Part shown: in pieces, positions 1-6,141 of the stretch | Numbering within the stretch: the first letter of the stretch is position 1 | Layout: every line of letters starts with the position of its first letter | Assembly (NCBI GenBank): GCA_002685655.1 | Contig: NYXM01000020.1 | Span: 1-6,167, forward strand | DNA length: 6,167 bases | Direction of reading: 5' to 3' | From: Planctomycetaceae bacterium | Lineage (GTDB): Bacteria > Planctomycetota > Planctomycetia > Pirellulales > Pirellulaceae | Position numbers and translations under genes: made by a program | The notes under the pieces: generated by a model | Told to the model about the DNA's origin: nothing | Database searches by the model: none | The model's input: only the letters and a program-made list of their open reading frames with translations

Positions 1-24
1 CTCTCCAAACCAACCGACCACCAA
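1..24 (-). CDS. Possible start of a minus-strand gene, cut by the window edge
   Basis: A strong Shine-Dalgarno sequence (AGGAGG on the minus strand, at 30-35) lies 5 bases before a TTG at 22-24 and 8 bases before an in-frame GTG at 19-21. The frame stays open to the window edge, giving only about eight residues (LVVGWFGE, with the first residue read as Met if it is the start). That is far too little to assign a family. The site lies about 10 bases after the stop of the small ORF at 44-277, which would fit a tightly packed operon. The evidence is only the RBS and its spacing, so this may be chance. Confidence 0.22.
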
Positions 25-29
25 CAGAT

Positions 30-35
30 CCTCCT
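30..35 (-). promoter_or_regulatory. Strong Shine-Dalgarno sequence AGGAGG
   Basis: CCTCCT on the plus strand reads AGGAGG on the minus strand, a full match to the anti-Shine-Dalgarno core. It has proper spacing to TTG (22-24) or GTG (19-21). It stands out because the two large hydrolase genes in the window have weak or no such sites. Confidence 0.35.
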
Positions 36-43
36 AGATCGCC

Positions 44-277
44 TCAAGCTCCGCCTGCCCAAAATAAACCAAACTGAAATGTAGTGACGACTTCGTGCTC
101 GCCACCCTTGAAAACACGGCACTTCCGAGATTTGGTGGGGAAGTTGGGCTCACGCAAAAACAGCGTAACCTCTTCCCCAGAAACGAAAAACGGCTCCTCA
201 TCAAGCTGACAAGAAGCCGTTCCGATTTTAGGATGTCGGGGCGACAAGACACGGTTAGAACTTTTTCGCCGTGGCAT
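44..277 (-). CDS. Small hypothetical protein, unrecognised
   Basis: This is a 77-residue reading starting at ATG 275-277 (MPRRKSSNRV) and ending at the stop at 44-46. The frame stays open upstream to an ATG at 551-553, but that longer version begins with a composition poor in normal protein signatures, so I prefer the short start. The C-terminal half (for example EEPFFVSGEEVTLFLREPNF) alternates acidic and hydrophobic residues like a real beta-rich protein. There is no signal peptide, membrane segment or motif I can name. A second, out-of-frame minus-strand frame (255-443) also looks partly protein-like just upstream, so the region could be a decayed gene with a frameshift. The upstream SD-like sequence (GCAGGTC) is weak. 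I do not recognise the family and it may be non-coding. Confidence 0.28.
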   Translation of the reverse strand: MPRRKSSNRVLSPRHPKIGTASCQLDEEPFFVSGEEVTLFLREPNFPTKSRKCRVFKGGEHEVVTTFQFGLFWAGGA

Positions 278-284
278 CGTCGAC

Positions 285-349
285 CTGCAAACATCGCAAC
301 CACTGGTTTGCAGCCATGTTGCGGCAGTACTTGCGTAGTCCGTTTGCAG
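285..349. repeat. CTGCAAAC / GTTTGCAG short repeats
   Basis: CTGCAAAC at 285-292 is the exact reverse complement of GTTTGCAG at 306-313 (8-base stem, 13-base loop). GTTTGCAG occurs again at 342-349, so two alternative hairpins are possible. The extended pair CCTGCAAAC (284-292) and GTTTGCAGG (342-350) matches over 9 bases. Three copies of one octamer in 65 bases is more than expected by chance, but no function can be assigned. Confidence 0.4.
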
Positions 350-382
350 GATCAACGAGCTCAATTGGTTCGTGCGATTTCG

Positions 383-406
383 CGCATCGGTCGGAACACC
401 GATGCG
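383..406. repeat. Perfect inverted repeat (9-base stem, 6-base loop)
   Basis: CGCATCGGT (383-391) is exactly complementary to ACCGATGCG (398-406), with loop CGGAAC. The stem is GC-rich and would be stable in RNA from either strand. Read on the plus strand, a short T run (417-420) follows about 10 bases after the stem, too far for a classical intrinsic terminator. On the minus strand there is no T run after the stem. It could be a weak terminator, an operator-like site or part of a decayed mobile element. Confidence 0.6.
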
Positions 407-488
407 AGTTTGAGACTTTTCTAGGCCGCTGAAGTTTGACCAACCGCTGTCATTCGTCTTGTCACGAAGTGCGGGCGGTCGATGTGAC

Positions 489-500
489 CTCCGCGCGGAG
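489..500. repeat. Perfect 12-base palindrome CTCCGCGCGGAG
   Basis: The dodecamer equals its own reverse complement. It lies in the gene-poor stretch downstream of the epimerase remnant. It could be a binding site for a dimeric protein, but GC-rich palindromes of this size also arise by chance. Confidence 0.35.
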
Positions 501-624
501 TCGCCTCGGCCTCGCTGATCGCCGAAACGGGGTCGACACCGTAATTCCCACACGTCAATCCGCGTCTATTCCTTCTCGGCCGCGTCGGGTGCTTGCCGTT
601 GTTCCGAAATCGAGGACCGCTGAG

Positions 625-966
625 TCAGTGTTTGTCCGCAGTTTGCTCGACGATTAAGCGCATGCGGTCTTCCAGCGGAAGGGAGCGCCAGCCGAATTCT
701 CGTATAAACCGCGACGCGTCGGTCTTGTGAGGATGGCCCACCATCTTAGATTGCCCAAAGACGAATCCGATTTCCGATTTCACCGAAGCAACATGCGCCG
801 CCATCTTACCGAAGGTCCAGGTCTGCGATGGCGAGTTGTAGATCGAAAACGCCATCTCTTTGAACTCGGCAAGGCGGACTGCGACGTCCACCGCATCGTC
901 GATATGAACAAGAGGAAGCGCCTGGTCTTCCGCAAACGACTGTTGAAATCCTGGGGGGCCACCAAA
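625..966 (-). pseudogene. C-terminal remnant of an NAD-dependent epimerase/dehydratase (extended SDR)
   Basis: The frame is open from just after a TGA at 967-969 to the stop at 625-627, about 113 codons. The only ATG (889-891) would leave 88 residues. The sequence reads like the C-terminal third of an extended short-chain dehydrogenase/reductase acting on nucleotide sugars: a PLVHIDDAVDVAVRLAE segment (typical 'hVDDva.ai..al' helix), then YNSPSQTWTFGKMAAHV (typical 'YNv.....t..ela'), and a final SRFIREFGWRSLPLEDRMR ('a...LGW.p..sleegl'). The N-terminal Rossmann fold with GxxGxxG, and the YxxxK catalytic motif, are absent, so it cannot be an active enzyme. Its 5' part is replaced by the truncated glycoside hydrolase gene, which runs through it in another frame. 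I am fairly sure of the superfamily; the substrate is unknown. Complete members are roughly 300 residues. Confidence 0.7.
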
Positions 967-1982
967 TCAATATAGGGGGCCAAGCGTTTCCAGATATCCA
1001 GAGTGTAGGTGTCGCTCTTGACGTAAGATCCGAGGATCATGTGATTCGTGTCGTGCTTGCGGATCTCATCATGGGTGAATGCATAAACCTGCTCGGCAAT
1101 GTCTCCAAAAAGCGCTTCAGCGTCCTCGAATTTCACAAGGTCAACCGGCGCCATAGGCATTCTCGCGGGATTCCATTTCGCGAATGTCACCCATGAGGGA
1201 TACGCGATGCGTCCTGATTTGTGAAAATCCTTGAAGGAGGCAAACTCCGTCCCGTAGACACGGTTCAATTCCTCGATGTCGCTGCCATAACGTTCCTCAA
1301 GTACCTCAATCAAGCGTTTGCGCCCAGGGCTGCCCGGTTCACGGGCAAGCGTTTGATTGATCCACTCGAAATCTTTCATGAAGGACCCGAATCCGTAGAA
1401 CCAGCCGATAACCCAGGGATCATCCTTTTTCGGAACCACTTTGTCGGCCACCAGCTCGCGCACATGGTTCTTGTATTCATCACTGAATACATCCGGACGA
1501 ATCTCTCCCGGCTTTAGCTCCACCATGTGCTTGATGAAAGGTACATGGATTGCATGCGGGTATCTTTGTTCCGTGTAGATTCTTTCTGCCGTATCCTCCT
1601 CTACCCAGCGGGAGCGGTTTCGATCCGTTGTCTGTGGTCCCGTCCAGACGCAGTTATATCCCAGGTCCCGCATCTTGCTAACGCTGTCGGTCATCCATTT
1701 CTTCTGGTCACTACCATAGCCGGAAATGACTGCCGCTCTCGACATGTCCGTCAGCGGATGACTGATGCCGATGCCAAAAAAACCATGGCCCTCGGGCGTG
1801 ACCATCCACCACCGCCCATCCATCTTCTCCGCATGGAAGAATCCGGTTTTTTCGCCCTTCACATCGGTGAAGCCACCGAAGGTGTCCAGTTCAGCGGACT
1901 GAGCCGGAGCTCCGGCCAGCCCGCACATCAAGAAGGCTATCGATGTCGCAAGTGTCGTTCGTAAATTCATTGAGGTTTTCAT
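780..1982 (-). CDS. GH50-like secreted glycoside hydrolase, truncated at the 3' end with an aberrant tail
   Basis: This 400-residue ORF starts at ATG 1980-1982; a second Met at residue 5 is equally possible, and no clear Shine-Dalgarno site is seen. Residues 1-30 form a Sec signal peptide (hydrophobic LATSIAFLMCGLAGA, likely cleavage after AQSA). Residues 31-347 match the agarase-type TIM barrel: FGGF near 35, GRWWMVTPEGHGFFGIGIS at 56-74, HDTNHMILG at 310-318 and DLVAPQDFN at 339-347. Where clan GH-A enzymes carry the Asn-Glu acid/base after 'GWY', this one has GWFYGFGS (193-200), without Glu. After residue 347 the sequence changes abruptly to an Arg/Ser-rich tail with no homology character, because the DNA from about 940 downward encodes an epimerase in a different frame. 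The last barrel strands, about 120 residues, are therefore missing and the product is probably inactive. The gap to the preceding hydrolase gene (stop at 2205) is 222 bases, with no promoter or terminator I can call. GH50 itself is beta-agarase; the substrate here is uncertain. Confidence 0.75.
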   Translation of the reverse strand: MKTSMNLRTTLATSIAFLMCGLAGAPAQSAELDTFGGFTDVKGEKTGFFHAEKMDGRWWMVTPEGHGFFGIGISHPLTDMSRAAVISGYGSDQKKWMTDSVSKMRDLGYNCVWTGPQTTDRNRSRWVEEDTAERIYTEQRYPHAIHVPFIKHMVELKPGEIRPDVFSDEYKNHVRELVADKVVPKKDDPWVIGWFYGFGSFMKDFEWINQTLAREPGSPGRKRLIEVLEERYGSDIEELNRVYGTEFASFKDFHKSGRIAYPSWVTFAKWNPARMPMAPVDLVKFEDAEALFGDIAEQVYAFTHDEIRKHDTNHMILGSYVKSDTYTLDIWKRLAPYIDLVAPQDFNSRLRKTRRFLLFISTMRWTSQSALPSSKRWRFRSTTRHRRPGPSVRWRRMLLR

Positions 1983-2204
1983 TTCTGATTGGTCTTTAAA
2001 GTGGGTGTGGCAGCGAAACCTTGGATCGTTGGCGCATTGTCGATTCCGGATCCACGAATCATTTGCTTTCGAGGGCGCCTACATCTCGAGCCGCCCCAGT
2101 GGGATAAGTGTTGTTCTTGTTGTCTTGTGCTTAAGTAGCCAGTCGACTACCCGTAGTTCGGAGCGAGAGGTGGCAAAATGCGACGATCACTTGCGGTGTC
2201 TGTC

Positions 2205-5200
2205 TCAATTCGACTTGAGTATCACCTCTAGCTTCTGGTCCTTTGTCAATTTCACTTCCATCAGGCGACGGGCCTCACCCTCGCCACAGGTGACGGTGTA
2301 GTCGCCCTTGAAACCTCTCAGTGAGACAATTCCCTGGTCATCGGAGGTGAGCGTTTCGTCGGTCCACCAGCGGTTTTTCATCAGGTACATCCACACCTTA
2401 CCTCGAAGCTTGAGCGCGCCATCGTCTTCCAGAATTGCGCGATGGCCAGGACCTCCGTGGTCCTGGGCCAGAAGCGACCACGCGTAGATCCCGTTCACGA
2501 GTTTGTGGCTGAAGTAGACAGTCATCACACGTTCGGTCATGGCCGCCCGCTCATACTCGTCGCCAATCGAGTTGTCCATCTCGAATTCGGTTGCCGCGAT
2601 CGGCAGATCAAACTCCTCAAAGTAATTCAGTCGCTTGAGGATGGTCTCGGGCGGTACTCGCGTATGAAACCGGCTCTGGAACCCAAGGCCCGTGATGGGA
2701 GCCCCATTGTCGAGAAGGTAGCGGACCTCCCCCTCAAAGTGCTTGATATTTTGGGTGATCAACTCCTGGGCAGGATCCGAAATCACCCGATTCTCATTCA
2801 AATAGAGGAGGGCGTTTCTGTTATTTGTGTTCTCTTGGGCCGTTATGAACCAGTCGACCATCGCGTTCTTGCCGATCAGATCCTGAACGATGTGGTTGGC
2901 GCGAGTTTCGTTGATCACGTCCCATTCGAATACCGGCCATTGCCTCGATGCTTCCTCGACCATCTTCTCGCACAGGTCTCGGACAGCTCGCTTCTCTGGC
3001 GTTGTCAGTTTATCGCGAGGCACTCCTTTCTTGAGACCGCTCCAGTTCATCGTTGGATCAGGCACATAGACCAGCTCACTCAGTTCGGGTGGCATGAAGT
3101 TCATCCAGGCGCCGCCGGGCCACATCAGACAGTGGCCACGAACCGGGATATCGTGCTCTTGGAACCAGGCGAACAGGGCCGGCAAGTGCCGTTCGCTCCG
3201 TGGGCGTTGCTTGTACTTCAGGTACTTGTTGAAACCGGCCGTGTTGAAGCCGAGCTCAAGGAACATCTTCTTGTACTGTTCCGGTGAGATCCCGTTGGCC
3301 CCGGCTCCCTGAGCAGGTTCGTGCATGCTTGCCCCACCGACAATGCCACCAAAGCGGAACAAATGCCGGTTCAGTTGCACGTGGACAGGAACACCGGGCC
3401 TCGGTTTTCCGTTTTCATCGACCACCTCAATCACCAACTCCGCTTTGCGCAGTTGGTCAATCCGTAGGTCGGCGTCCTTGCGCCATTGCTCGCTACCGTG
3501 TTCCACCTGTTCAACGATCGACTTGATGCCTTCAAGATCCCTCCCTGAATAATCATGCGGCACGTCGACTGCACTGAGAGGAGTTCGTAGGTTTCTCTTT
3601 TCCTGCCGAGTTCCGATGCGGTAGAGCCTGCTCGACAGGTCGCGAACAACATGCTCCATCTCAGGGTAAAACTCACCGGTTGGAGTCATGATGCCGCAGT
3701 GCTGCCTCTGGGCCTTTCCGGGCATCGTCTTCCAAGTATCGATGATGCCGCAAATGTGCCAACCAACAAAGTCGGGTCGGGCGAACGCGGATTCAGCGAA
3801 TTCAAGCGTCCAGAACGCTCGCTCGGCCTGGGTACTCGCTTGCCAATTCCGAGTCCCCAACGGATTCGGCATCATCTCGTTGGGGACGCCGTATGAAGAG
3901 TCCCCGTTGAGGAAGGGCTTGTCCACCTTGGACGACCAACGGTCGAGCCTTGGCTTTTGGTAGTTCCAGCGGCCATAGCATTGGATGAGAATCACGTCCG
4001 TGTGTCGGCTCGTGATGTCGATAAAAGAACCCAGCGAATCGTCGTTTGCGTTGAGCTTGTCGCCTAAGAACATGTGATTCGAGTCGTAGCGGCGGAAGAC
4101 AGCCCTGGCTACGGTGTAGTACCGATCGACGCACCGGCGCAGGAACTCGATGTTGTCAGCTAACTCTGTCTCGTTGGAAAAATCGGTCTTGGGTCTCCAG
4201 TCTTTGGCAGCGGCGAGATTGTCCCATGACGAGAAGTCGGTGGAGTAGGCAGCGTTAAACGCGTTGATGTCAGCATGGCGCTGCCGCATCATGGAAACAT
4301 ACGCCTGCTTGCCCGGCGCGTCGGCTCCAAGATTCCGCAGGACGCGGGGCCAAGTCACGGTCCTGGACCATTGGCTGTCACTGTCCGACATGATTGGGAT
4401 ATCCGCCATGGCGAAACCAAGGGTTAGCGGGTCGTTTGCATACGGTGCAACACTCTTGCGAGCCGCCATGTCGCAGATCTCTTCGAACTGCGGAGAGAAG
4501 ACGTCGACGTACGCTTGAGCCTTGGGTCTTCTCCAGAACGAGAACCGGACCGGCTCGTACTGCCGAATGTACGGCATGACGGGACCGAGGGGCGGCTCGA
4601 TCAGCGCGGGCGTTTCCGAATGGAAACCCAGTGTGTTAATACCCAGGCGATTGCAGTCGGCAACCGCACGATCGCGAAAGCCCTTCTGCCAGTCCAAATC
4701 CATCGGTTTCGCGCCGCCGAACACTTTGAGCCAATGGTCGCGGTTGTAGTCCTGAGCCCACCAAGAGGCGTGATAGTGATTGATGCCGAATGAGAGAAAG
4801 GCGTTGCCTTCGGGTGTTACCAGCCACCACCGCTTACCATCGTGTACCGTGCGGAAGTAGCCACTTGCTTCAAAGGACTTGCCTTTCCACCCTCCAAAGC
4901 GATCCAGATCGGCGGACTTGACTACGGGAATCGTCGATAAATCGGGCACATCTACCGGTGCAGCGCCGTGGGAAGGAACGTCGGTGGGCTGACTGGGTTG
5001 TCCGGCGCTGACCACGTGGTCGAGGATGATGTATTTGCCATCGTAAGGGCCGCTGCCGAAAGCCGTGACCTGGATCTTGTTGACCTTCGTCAGGTCGGCC
5101 ATGCCCTTGGACCACGGCGGCTGATTGAATTTGGCAAGCGGAGCCGTGATTTGTATCCACGTTCCCGGCTTGGAGCCGACTGTCGAGAAACGGAATACGC

Positions 5201-5567
5201 TCGCGCGATTATCGTCGCTGTGAATCTGAAAGCTGAATCCGCTTTCTATGTCCGTCTTGATCCAGAACTTGATCTCGCCTGTAGCGGAGAGATCCACGGG
5301 AGAAAAACGGAAGCCGGTTCCAAAGAACTTGGACGCCTGCGCTGCAGAATCCACGACGGTTTTCGCCGCTGACTTGCCACCACCCGCGGGCGCATCCTTG
5401 ACCACAGAGACGTTAGCTTTGTGCGTCGTTTTATTCCCAGCAACAGCTTTCTCGCCCTCAAAATCAGCGATCACATGTTCGCCCCTGTTTTGCTGGGCAT
5501 CAGCCGTCTGGATTGCGTTGATCGCCAGCCAGCCGGCGACGATAACAAACATCAGTCGATTCTTCAT
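2205..5567 (-). CDS. Secreted multidomain glycoside hydrolase: CBM-like + GH50-like + GH10-like
   Basis: This 1120-residue protein starts at ATG 5565-5567 and ends at TGA 2205-2207. Residues 1-24 are a signal peptide (cleavage after TADA), so it is exported. Residues 31-188 form a beta-sandwich resembling carbohydrate-binding or CIA30-type domains (HVIADFEGE, FWIKTD, GTWIQITAPL, IILDHV). A Pro-rich linker follows (189-215). Residues 219-655 are a GH50/agarase-like TIM barrel (FGGWKGKSFEASGYFRT, KRWWLVTPEGNAFLSFGINH, RRYDSNHMFLGD, VGWHICG). Residues about 700-1065 are a GH10 xylanase-like domain with a lead-in beta region (AELVIEVVDENGKPRPG), GHCLMW at 811-816, acid/base E887 in WDVINE and nucleophile E994 in ATEFEMD. 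A small beta tail ends the protein. The GH10 half is divergent: the usual QSH of the active site reads QSR (964-966), and the second His of the HxLxWH motif is Pro817. In the GH50-like half the expected acid/base position is Ile390 (FAMADIPI) and the nucleophile position is Asp556 (NGDSSYG). The likely role is hydrolysis of xylan or a related polysaccharide in the periplasm or outside the cell. It lies 60 bases after a related remnant, probably in one transcript. Domain calls are firm; substrate is inference. Confidence 0.9.
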   Translation of the reverse strand: MKNRLMFVIVAGWLAINAIQTADAQQNRGEHVIADFEGEKAVAGNKTTHKANVSVVKDAPAGGGKSAAKTVVDSAAQASKFFGTGFRFSPVDLSATGEIKFWIKTDIESGFSFQIHSDDNRASVFRFSTVGSKPGTWIQITAPLAKFNQPPWSKGMADLTKVNKIQVTAFGSGPYDGKYIILDHVVSAGQPSQPTDVPSHGAAPVDVPDLSTIPVVKSADLDRFGGWKGKSFEASGYFRTVHDGKRWWLVTPEGNAFLSFGINHYHASWWAQDYNRDHWLKVFGGAKPMDLDWQKGFRDRAVADCNRLGINTLGFHSETPALIEPPLGPVMPYIRQYEPVRFSFWRRPKAQAYVDVFSPQFEEICDMAARKSVAPYANDPLTLGFAMADIPIMSDSDSQWSRTVTWPRVLRNLGADAPGKQAYVSMMRQRHADINAFNAAYSTDFSSWDNLAAAKDWRPKTDFSNETELADNIEFLRRCVDRYYTVARAVFRRYDSNHMFLGDKLNANDDSLGSFIDITSRHTDVILIQCYGRWNYQKPRLDRWSSKVDKPFLNGDSSYGVPNEMMPNPLGTRNWQASTQAERAFWTLEFAESAFARPDFVGWHICGIIDTWKTMPGKAQRQHCGIMTPTGEFYPEMEHVVRDLSSRLYRIGTRQEKRNLRTPLSAVDVPHDYSGRDLEGIKSIVEQVEHGSEQWRKDADLRIDQLRKAELVIEVVDENGKPRPGVPVHVQLNRHLFRFGGIVGGASMHEPAQGAGANGISPEQYKKMFLELGFNTAGFNKYLKYKQRPRSERHLPALFAWFQEHDIPVRGHCLMWPGGAWMNFMPPELSELVYVPDPTMNWSGLKKGVPRDKLTTPEKRAVRDLCEKMVEEASRQWPVFEWDVINETRANHIVQDLIGKNAMVDWFITAQENTNNRNALLYLNENRVISDPAQELITQNIKHFEGEVRYLLDNGAPITGLGFQSRFHTRVPPETILKRLNYFEEFDLPIAATEFEMDNSIGDEYERAAMTERVMTVYFSHKLVNGIYAWSLLAQDHGGPGHRAILEDDGALKLRGKVWMYLMKNRWWTDETLTSDDQGIVSLRGFKGDYTVTCGEGEARRLMEVKLTKDQKLEVILKSN

Positions 5568-5627
5568 GCCAATTTCTCTGTCTGCTCTTGAGGTTTCTTA
5601 TTCAAGGTAGTGGCGGCTTCGAGTCGA

Positions 5628-6095
5628 TCAGAACTGGCTATCCATCAATTGACTGATTCGTTGGTTGGCAGCCTTCATCAGGGCCACGTTTTCCTGATCG
5701 GGGTTCTCTTGTTCGTCCAACAGACCGTAGCGCCGAGCTCGATTGCGCTGGTAGGCGCCGCAGAGATGGAAGCCGATGCAGCCCGGATTCTTGAATAACT
5801 CTGCCAGCGTCTCTGCGTACCACGCACCTTCATTCCGGGTGAATTCATCCGGATTGGTAAGCCATTTCATTCTTGCCGCATCGGCCAGCAGCACGGGCTT
5901 TCCTGTCTTCGCGTGCCACTGGTCGAGATGCTTCACCGGATCGCGGAAATCCTGGAACGAGAGCACATCTACGAAAGGCAACGCGGCGTTGACGACTTCC
6001 ATCGCGATCGGTGCATTGGCTTCGTAGCGGTCACCGAGAATCAAGTGGTGTTTGTCGTAGCGTCGGATTGGAGTGCTCCCCAAAAGCTGATCCAT
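5628..6095 (-). pseudogene. C-terminal remnant of a third GH50-like glycoside hydrolase, 5' end removed by an insertion sequence
   Basis: The ORF has 155 residues from an ATG at 6093-6095, but the first nine (MDQLLGSTP) are probably read from insertion-sequence DNA. Family-like sequence begins at residue 10: IRRYDKHHLILGDRYEAN, matching RRYDSNHMFLGD in the neighbouring gene and KHDTNHMILG in the other. It goes on through FVDVLSFQDF, KPVLLADAARMKW (Asp72 at the clan GH-A nucleophile position, like Asp556 of the neighbour), CIGFHLCGAY and RRYGLLDEQ, and stops at TGA 5628-5630. These are barrel strands from about five to eight. The N-terminal two thirds, with signal peptide and the WWLVTPEG motif, are missing, so it is almost certainly non-functional. 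It stands 60 bases before the start of the large fusion gene on the same strand, suggesting the two were once co-transcribed. Complete relatives would be roughly 430 residues or more. Confidence 0.75.
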
Positions 6096-6130
6096 GTGTT
6101 ATGAGAGTCTAACCGCCCGATTGTGGGCAC

Positions 6131-6135
6131 GGAGG
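6131..6135 (+). promoter_or_regulatory. Ribosome-binding site of the transposase orfA
   Basis: GGAGG six bases before ATG 6142 fixes the start of the partial transposase gene. Confidence 0.55.
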
Positions 6136-6141
6136 ATTCTC

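Larger units (their letters stand above)
278..624. other. Intergenic stretch without a recognised gene; holds hairpins
   Basis: This stretch lies downstream of the epimerase remnant. Long frames cross it on both strands, but none gives a protein I recognise. It contains a perfect 9-base stem with a 6-base loop (383-406), a perfect 12-base palindrome CTCCGCGCGGAG (489-500), and repeats of CTGCAAAC/GTTTGCAG: one inverted copy at 285-292 and direct copies at 306-313 and 342-349. I see no tRNA, rRNA or array of regular repeats. Confidence 0.5.

Noticed and set aside
383..420. Intrinsic terminator on the plus strand
   Set aside because: The stem is good, but the T run is short and begins about 10 bases after the stem, and no plus-strand gene is seen upstream.
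95..424. 109-residue plus-strand reading frame
   Set aside because: No motif, no good ribosome-binding site and no recognisable composition; it overlaps the more protein-like minus-strand frame at 44-277.
1527..1964. 145-residue plus-strand reading frame
   Set aside because: It is antisense to the signal peptide and WWMVTPEG region of the truncated hydrolase, which is clearly the real coding strand.
625..1982. A single frameshift near the six-G run as the full explanation of the broken hydrolase
   Set aside because: Correcting the frame gives an epimerase C-terminus, not the expected last barrel strands (compare KPVLLAD and GFHLCG in the remnant at 5628-6068), so a junction between two genes fits better than a simple indel.
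1983..2204. Promoter or terminator between the two hydrolase genes
   Set aside because: Only a weak short hairpin (ACTACCCGTAGT, about 2147-2158) without a T run and no convincing -10/-35 pair were seen.
2442..3287. 281-residue plus-strand reading frame
   Set aside because: It lies wholly antisense to the GH10-like domain, whose catalytic motifs are clear; the plus-strand translation shows no recognisable family and the frame is a by-product of codon use on the minus strand.
4968..5372. 134-residue plus-strand reading frame
   Set aside because: It is antisense to the carbohydrate-binding-like domain of the fusion gene and has no protein signature of its own.
5628..6068. The remnant as the displaced missing C-terminus of the truncated hydrolase at 780-1982
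   Set aside because: The two overlap in the shared D.[NH]H.[LI]LG and QDF segments with different residues, so they are separate paralogues rather than two halves of one gene.
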